From: Flavobacteriaceae bacterium
Lineage (GTDB): Bacteria > Bacteroidota > Bacteroidia > Flavobacteriales > Flavobacteriaceae
Direction of reading: 5' to 3'
Assembly: GCA_029245825.1 (NCBI GenBank)
Contig: JAQWON010000114.1
Location: forward strand, 1-6,842
DNA: 6,842 nucleotides
Part shown: positions 6,201 to 6,842 of the stretch, piece by piece
Layout: the number at the start of each line of letters is the position of its first letter
How positions within the stretch are numbered: position 1 is the stretch's first letter
Notes under the pieces: model-generated
Databases searched by the model: none
Told to the model about the DNA's origin: nothing
What the model saw: the letters and a program-made list of their open reading frames with translations, nothing else
Position numbers and translations under genes: made by a program

Positions 6201-6842
6201 TTAGTAGAAGAGGTTGATTATGAATACAAGCCTATTTATTATTTCACTCTTTCTGCAGTTAGTTCAGAAGGGTTTTCAGAGCTTTTAGTTGCTGTTGAAA
6301 TAATAGATATACCAAATAAAAGAATTGATAGGAATTTTGAAGTTTCTGTTTTTGATATAGTTAATGAAGATTGGGGATCAAACGTTAATTACAAGAGATA
6401 CTTTAATCCATTTAACAGAGGCGTTGGTAAATGGAAGATTAAAAAGAAAATTTCTGGAGGCAATGATGCGCATTTATTTACCATTAGAACTCCTGATGGC
6501 GGCGGTTTAGACAGAAGAGATGATCAAGAGCCGGAAGATTATCTAGACTTTATTAATCCACCGGATTATGAAAACCCGCAGGATCATAACAAAGAAAATA
6601 TTTATGAGGTAGAAATCACTTATGAAAATACAGAAGATGGAGCAGAGGAATTTCCTATTCCAGTGACTCAGTTCCAAATTCAAGTTCCGGAAGGTGTCTT
6701 TACTGCCATTGAGCTTCAATCAAGACCTGCACTTCCAACAGATGATACTGATGGAGATGGAGTACCTGATATAATTGACAACAGTCCTGTTGTTGCTAAT
6801 CCAGATCAAACCGATCTTGATGGTGATGGTATTGGTGATGTC
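189..6842 (+). CDS. Giant secreted multidomain protein: Asp-box propeller, tandem Ig-like cassettes, TSP3 and cadherin-like domains (3' truncated)
   Basis: The frame is open for 2218 codons and continues beyond the window, so the protein is larger than 2218 residues. Domain order: signal peptide 1 to about 29; linker 30-117; beta-propeller 118-877 with Asp-boxes; four A-B Ig-like cassettes 881-1775; a fifth A module 1776 to about 1882; TSP3 1883-1953; cadherin-like domains about 1954-2043 and 2044-2169; second TSP3 from 2186. The composition is rich in Thr, Ser, Asn and Asp and poor in Cys, as expected for an exported adhesin-like protein. Flavobacterial proteins of this build are usually annotated as glycosyl hydrolase/BNR-repeat or VPS10-like, T9SS-sorted proteins. 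The C-terminal sorting domain would lie outside the window and is not seen. No sialidase Phe-Arg-Ile-Pro motif or other catalytic residues were recognised, so an enzymatic name is not justified. A surface binding or adhesion role is inferred. The start is TTG, chosen because it begins a Lys-rich signal peptide. Upstream coupling to the MORN-like gene is possible. Confidence 0.93.
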   Translation, partial: MKKKQFLKFLKRLVSSLLIILFVASNVMGPKEKHRYFMDNSPYKNTKHLSKKERKAKGLPPNPYFTDVYELTMNPYLGYPPTNKKYELYDELQSKRVVNQGKYSSTVQSGKVPGESGDNPWVSAGPNNQGGRTRGALWDLSDAPSYDRVFAGGVSGGLFKNQDIDNVSQVSWSKVTGVPGNLAVSVIKQNPNNHNQMFLGTGESYTGADALGNGVYRSTDGGTNWTRVLGHNKSSMTTNQNGSGSQNYITGYFYVNDIVIWDSDNNSNPDNTIIFAAIGSNFNSKEDSGITTFMGLYSYGLYKSTDNGDNWSRVADLVHTGTANPENVNDIEIHPATNEIWVSTSSNMYGNPGGYFYSSTDGTNFTRHNPPTYSGTTAGNVGRIEIEPSPTNANKFYILLQDYADGAEIYVTTDKFSSTTKLNEPNDADDGISATDFTRGQSGYDLEIETDPSNENIVYVGGIDLFRSADGGTNWSQISKWSNNPGMNALPVSLVHADQHGIYFRPGNNDQAIVVNDGGVSYSSSLASATTTSTFTDQEKDYITTQFYRVAQTPQGYADDFIVGGTQDNGTYLLTGEPSTANPATWGTTVTQTVPAYSIFGGDGAYTFVDQVSTTYVIGNYTNTKLVFLYNLTSNWGFKYISNYNDADNYAGDEGSFINEMGLDSNLDILYANATSSGPDYKIRRWFDLTASHTSSTIDINAYGGRPTCFEISTHTTTSTTLFVGLNNGKILRITGANTGGPVITQIADYIGSVSDIHIGASESEIFATFYNYGVENIYYSTDAGASWAPKEGNLPDLPVWAILQNPFETEEVIIGTDLGVWKTTNFLSSASPTWSQSYNGMNDIRVNDLQYRGASASDNRVVASTYGEGIYIGTFKATADVISPTVSLSQNHPDLIVSDYDTVRITATFDEAMASSPTISISSGLATNTAMTSSTTSVWYYDWNVPDGIDLSFAATATVSGTDLAGNAYSGSESITFTVDNTPSKIYSVSVNTSNTLAEVIFTEYIFDNYTSSSATGSLSLADFILNLDSNTATLSSTNPSSITVTETGLTDGKKYTLGFTVLGPIAATDSLTVYVVSDTYDIAGNPFDWTLQTSNTSILTPDTTSPTVTLAQNHHDLIVSDYDNVRITATFSEAMAATPTLNISSSLVTNTTMTASTTSVWYYDWNVPDGVDLSYAATATVSGTDIVGNAYSGNESITFTVDNTPSKTYSVTVNGSNTEVDVIYTEYLFDTYLSGVATGTVPIGDFTLTISSTTATLTSATPSSMTVTETGLTDGKKYTFGFSFTGGIANGDALTVNVASNTYDIAGNPYEWASQTSNTVILIPDTTAATVTLTQNHPDLVVSDYDNVTILATFNEPMLASPTINITGIVTNTAMTASTTSVWYYNWNVPDGIDLSYAATATVSGTDLAGNDYNQNLGTTSITYTIDNTPSKIYDISVNTTNTIVSVTFTEYLFSEYSNYQASGAIVKEDFVLSLTGGTAVLNSATPLSFTVTDSSETDGNTYALNVPISGAATGAETLTINVVSHTYDIAGNPIEAIQVTSTINLNAVADTISPTVTLSQNHPDLIVSDYDTVRITATFSEAMASTPTISISSGLATNTVMAASTTSVWYYDWDVPDGIDLSFAATATVSGTDLAGNGYSGTESITFTVDNTPSKIHDISINASNTIVSVTFTEDLFSNYTNEQASGAIAKEDFVLGLNSVNGKLSSQNPLTLTVTDSGVTDGQVYYLGINIGGNTTSAETLSITLLDSYDIAGNPVAAVQATRTVNLNTVTDTTTPTVVLSDDLSGNQINSTSSINITAAFSEPMSSFPLIVILDPDGAQEIKAMNAVANPSGGYTNWTYNWNPNGPLGIFTITVSGIDLAGNEYSGTDSLTYQFIQTDSDEDGVLDDFDFCPNTPAGEEVNEKGCASFEVDTDEDGIPDVEDNCVEVVNSTQDDFDNDGFGDACDPDPVIKVVTYKIKEDAEIGTIVGSYEVYDIFGSNISVTISDEDGVFAIVSNTIELVEEVDYEYKPIYYFTLSAVSSEGFSELLVAVEIIDIPNKRIDRNFEVSVFDIVNEDWGSNVNYKRYFNPFNRGVGKWKIKKKISGGNDAHLFTIRTPDGGGLDRRDDQEPEDYLDFINPPDYENPQDHNKENIYEVEITYENTEDGAEEFPIPVTQFQIQVPEGVFTAIELQSRPALPTDDTDGDGVPDIIDNSPVVANPDQTDLDGDGIGDV
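276..539 (+). other. Polar N-terminal linker before the propeller
   Basis: Residues 30-117 are charged and polar without an obvious fold. They contain a Leu-Ser-Lys-Lys-Glu-Arg-Lys-Ala-Lys-Gly-Leu-Pro-Pro-Asn segment (about 47-60) and then Glu-Leu-Thr-Met-Asn-Pro with Gly-Tyr-Pro-Pro (about 68-81). From memory, comparable stretches precede the propeller in other flavobacterial BNR-type secreted proteins, so this looks like a conserved lead-in rather than random linker. The last part (about 98-117) is rich in Ser, Gly and Val and probably flexible. No function is known to me. Confidence 0.5.
540..2819 (+). other. Asp-box (BNR, sortilin/VPS10-like) beta-propeller domain
   Basis: Residues 118-877 form a beta-propeller region. 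It opens with Gly-Pro-Asn-Asn-Gln-Gly-Gly-Arg-Thr-Arg (125-134) and Ala-Gly-Gly-Val-Ser-Gly-Gly-Leu, a recognisable start in this family. Asp-boxes of the form Ser-x-Asp-x-Gly-x-x-Trp are at 218-225, 304-311, 468-475 and 781-788; a shortened one ending in Phe is at 359-365. Family-like strands also occur: His-Ala-Asp-Gln-His-Gly (496-501), Asn-Asp-Gly-Gly (516-519) and Gly-Thr-Gln-Asp-Asn-Gly-Thr (565-571). Blade strands of the type Ile-x-x-x-Pro-x-Asn-x-Asn precede several boxes. At about 760 residues it is long for one seven-bladed wheel, so a ten-bladed VPS10-like ring or two propellers are possible. Asp-boxes are structural turns, not active sites. Ligand binding is the likely role; sialidase activity is not supported. 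Confidence 0.83.
2829..3497 (+). repeat. Ig-like A-B cassette, unit 1 (223 aa)
   Basis: Residues 881-1103 form the first of four in-frame tandem cassettes. Module A runs from Asp881 to Asp-Asn-Thr-Pro-Ser-Lys and carries the motifs Gln-Asn-His-Pro-Asp-Leu, Ala-Thr-Phe-Asp-Glu-Ala-Met, Ser-Val-Trp-Tyr-Tyr-Asp-Trp and Thr-Val-Ser-Gly-Thr-Asp-Leu-Ala-Gly-Asn. This is a common bacterial Ig-like fold signature in large surface proteins. Module B follows with Phe-Thr-Glu-Tyr-Ile-Phe, Thr-Asp-Gly-Lys-Lys-Tyr and Tyr-Asp-Ile-Ala-Gly-Asn-Pro, a second Ig-like or related beta-sandwich. There is no Cys. The A module is nearly the same as that of unit 4 (96 of 106 residues identical by hand alignment). 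Confidence 0.88.
3498..4166 (+). repeat. Ig-like A-B cassette, unit 2 (223 aa)
   Basis: Residues 1104-1326 repeat unit 1 at exactly the same length (669 bases). Module A keeps the Trp-Tyr-Tyr-Asp-Trp and Ser-Gly-Thr-Asp motifs but has Asp-Ile-Val-Gly-Asn instead of Asp-Leu-Ala-Gly-Asn, and His in place of Pro in Gln-Asn-His-His-Asp. Module B matches unit 1 best (65 of 102 residues identical by hand), including the stretch Thr-Glu-Thr-Gly-Leu-Thr-Asp-Gly-Lys-Lys-Tyr, and it ends in the same linker type, Gln-Thr-Ser-Asn-Thr then Ile-Leu, as unit 1. Role inferred: stalk or spacer, possibly ligand binding. Confidence 0.88.
4167..4844 (+). repeat. Ig-like A-B cassette, unit 3 (226 aa)
   Basis: Residues 1327-1552 form the most divergent A module of the four. 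It lacks one codon near residue 1370 (Ile-Thr-Gly-Ile) and carries three extra codons after Ala-Gly-Asn (Asn-Gln-Asn-Leu-Gly-Thr-Thr). The linker that follows module B also has one extra codon, which together explain the 678-base length. All indels are multiples of three and keep the frame, so the unit is under coding constraint. Module B belongs with unit 4: shared Thr-Ile-Val-Ser-Val-Thr-Phe-Thr-Glu, Gln-Ala-Ser-Gly-Ala-Ile and Lys-Glu-Asp-Phe-Val-Leu. Confidence 0.87.
4845..5513 (+). repeat. Ig-like A-B cassette, unit 4 (223 aa), mosaic
   Basis: Residues 1553-1775 form a hybrid-looking unit. Its A module is closest to unit 1 (96 of 106 identical by hand, against about 88 with unit 2 and about 75 with unit 3). 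This includes an identical 30-base block at 2889-2918 and 4905-4934, at the same offset in both units. Its B module is closest to unit 3 (62 of 102 identical, against 45 with unit 1). The linker Val-Asn-Leu-Asn-Thr-Val-Thr also follows the unit 3 type. Module B has lost one codon near Leu-Asp-Ser-Tyr-Asp-Ile, which offsets its one-codon-longer linker and returns the unit to 669 bases. Confidence 0.88.
5514..5834 (+). repeat. Fifth, diverged A-type Ig-like module without a B partner
   Basis: Residues 1776-1882 keep the skeleton of module A: Asp-Thr-Thr-Thr-Pro-Thr-Val at the start, Ala-Ala-Phe-Ser-Glu-Pro-Met in the middle, Asn-Trp-Thr-Tyr-Asn-Trp in place of the Trp-Tyr-Tyr-Asp-Trp core, and Val-Ser-Gly-Ile-Asp-Leu-Ala-Gly-Asn-Glu-Tyr-Ser-Gly-Thr near the end. 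The Gln-Asn-His-Pro-Asp segment is replaced by an unrelated Asp-Asp-Leu-Ser-Gly-Asn sequence. No B module follows; the TSP3 stretch begins directly. The array is therefore A-B four times plus a closing A. This module may be an older copy capping the array. Confidence 0.8.
5835..6047 (+). other. Thrombospondin type 3 calcium-binding repeats (Cys-containing)
   Basis: Residues 1883-1953 contain three Asp-rich loops of the TSP3 type: Asp-Ser-Asp-Glu-Asp-Gly-Val-Leu-Asp-Asp, Asp-Thr-Asp-Glu-Asp-Gly-Ile-Pro-Asp-Val, and Asp-Phe-Asp-Asn-Asp-Gly-Phe-Gly-Asp. Four Cys at 1896, 1910, 1929 and 1949 sit at the usual places (Asp-Phe-Cys-Pro, Lys-Gly-Cys, Asp-Asn-Cys, Asp-Ala-Cys-Asp) and would pair as disulfides in an exported protein. 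The family binds calcium through these Asp side chains. In Bacteroidota such stretches commonly lie between adhesive modules and the C-terminal sorting region, and that is also the inferred role here. Confidence 0.86.
6048..6317 (+). other. Cadherin-like domain 1
   Basis: Residues 1954-2043 show the cadherin pattern: Ile-Lys-Glu-Asp-Ala-Glu-Ile-Gly-Thr-Ile-Val-Gly at the first strands, Asp-Gly-Val-Phe-Ala-Ile in the middle, Ile-Glu-Leu followed by Glu-Val-Asp-Tyr-Glu (the equivalent of the Leu-Asp-Tyr-Glu calcium motif), Tyr-Tyr-Phe-Thr-Leu-Ser-Ala-Val, and Val-Glu-Ile-Ile-Asp-Ile-Pro-Asn at the exit. Cadherin repeats are calcium-dependent beta-sandwiches used in adhesion or as rigid spacers. 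The canonical Asp-Xaa-Asn-Asp-Asn exit motif is reduced to Asp-Ile-Pro-Asn, so calcium coordination may be incomplete. Confidence 0.75.
6318..6695 (+). other. Cadherin-like domain 2 with an acidic insertion
   Basis: Within residues 2044-2169 a second cadherin-like core is readable: Ile-Ser-Gly-Gly-Asn-Asp-Ala-His-Leu-Phe-Thr-Ile, Leu-Asp-Phe-Ile-Asn-Pro-Pro-Asp-Tyr-Glu-Asn-Pro-Gln-Asp, then Glu-Asn-Ile-Tyr-Glu-Val-Glu-Ile, ending with Phe-Gln-Ile-Gln-Val. This is the version with Pro-Asp-Tyr-Glu-Asn-Pro common in bacterial secreted proteins. A charged segment of about 12 residues (Leu-Asp-Arg-Arg-Asp-Asp-Gln-Glu-Pro-Glu-Asp-Tyr) separates the Gly-Gly-Gly turn from the Leu-Asp-Phe strand, where the usual domain has a tight turn. 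The first 40 residues are less clear and may belong to a linker. Function inferred: adhesion or spacer. Confidence 0.68.
6744..6842 (+). other. Second thrombospondin type 3 stretch (cut by the window end)
   Basis: Residues 2186-2218 read as one TSP3 repeat and the start of another: Asp-Thr-Asp-Gly-Asp-Gly-Val-Pro-Asp-Ile-Ile-Asp-Asn, then Asn-Pro-Asp-Gln-Thr-Asp-Leu-Asp-Gly-Asp-Gly-Ile-Gly-Asp-Val. The usual Asp-Asn-Cys-Pro is Asp-Asn-Ser-Pro here (Ser2199), so this copy lacks the first disulfide Cys. Its calcium-ligand Asp residues are intact. The frame is still open at the last base, so the repeat and everything after it continue outside the window. Confidence 0.82.

Overview
The window is almost entirely one very large, incomplete gene. 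An open reading frame on the + strand runs from a TTG at 189 to the last base (2218 codons with no stop), preceded by the 3' end of a small unrelated gene (1-177). The base composition is AT-rich, there is no Shine-Dalgarno-like sequence before the start, and the protein architecture is a Sec signal peptide, Asp-box beta-propeller, tandem bacterial Ig-like cassettes, and thrombospondin type 3 (TSP3) and cadherin-like modules. Together these point to Bacteroidota, most likely a marine flavobacterium-like organism. The organism is inferred; no taxonomic marker gene is present.

Layout: 1-177, C-terminal 58 codons of a protein with a MORN/YwqK-like repeat. 178-188, an 11-base gap with no visible promoter or terminator. 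189-6842, the giant secreted protein: signal peptide (residues 1 to about 29); a polar linker with a short family-like motif (30-117); a Trp/Gly/Asn-rich propeller with Asp-boxes (118-877); four tandem cassettes of about 223 residues, each made of two Ig-like modules A and B (881-1775); a fifth, diverged, A-only module (1776 to about 1882); a Cys-containing TSP3 calcium-binding stretch (1883-1953); two cadherin-like domains (about 1954-2043 and 2044-2169); and the start of a second TSP3 stretch that is cut by the window edge. The true C-terminus is not visible. In this family it commonly carries a type IX secretion sorting domain, but that is expectation, not observation.

Inferred working model: the propeller is the ligand- or substrate-binding head, the Ig-like cassettes form a long stalk, and the Asp-rich TSP3 and cadherin-like modules form calcium-stiffened segments nearer the C-terminal attachment or sorting region. 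No catalytic site could be identified. The most informative feature is the evolutionary mosaic of the repeat cassettes: the A half of cassette 4 is closest to cassette 1, while its B half is closest to cassette 3. No mobile element, CRISPR array, RNA gene or defence system was seen, and no minus-strand gene is credible.
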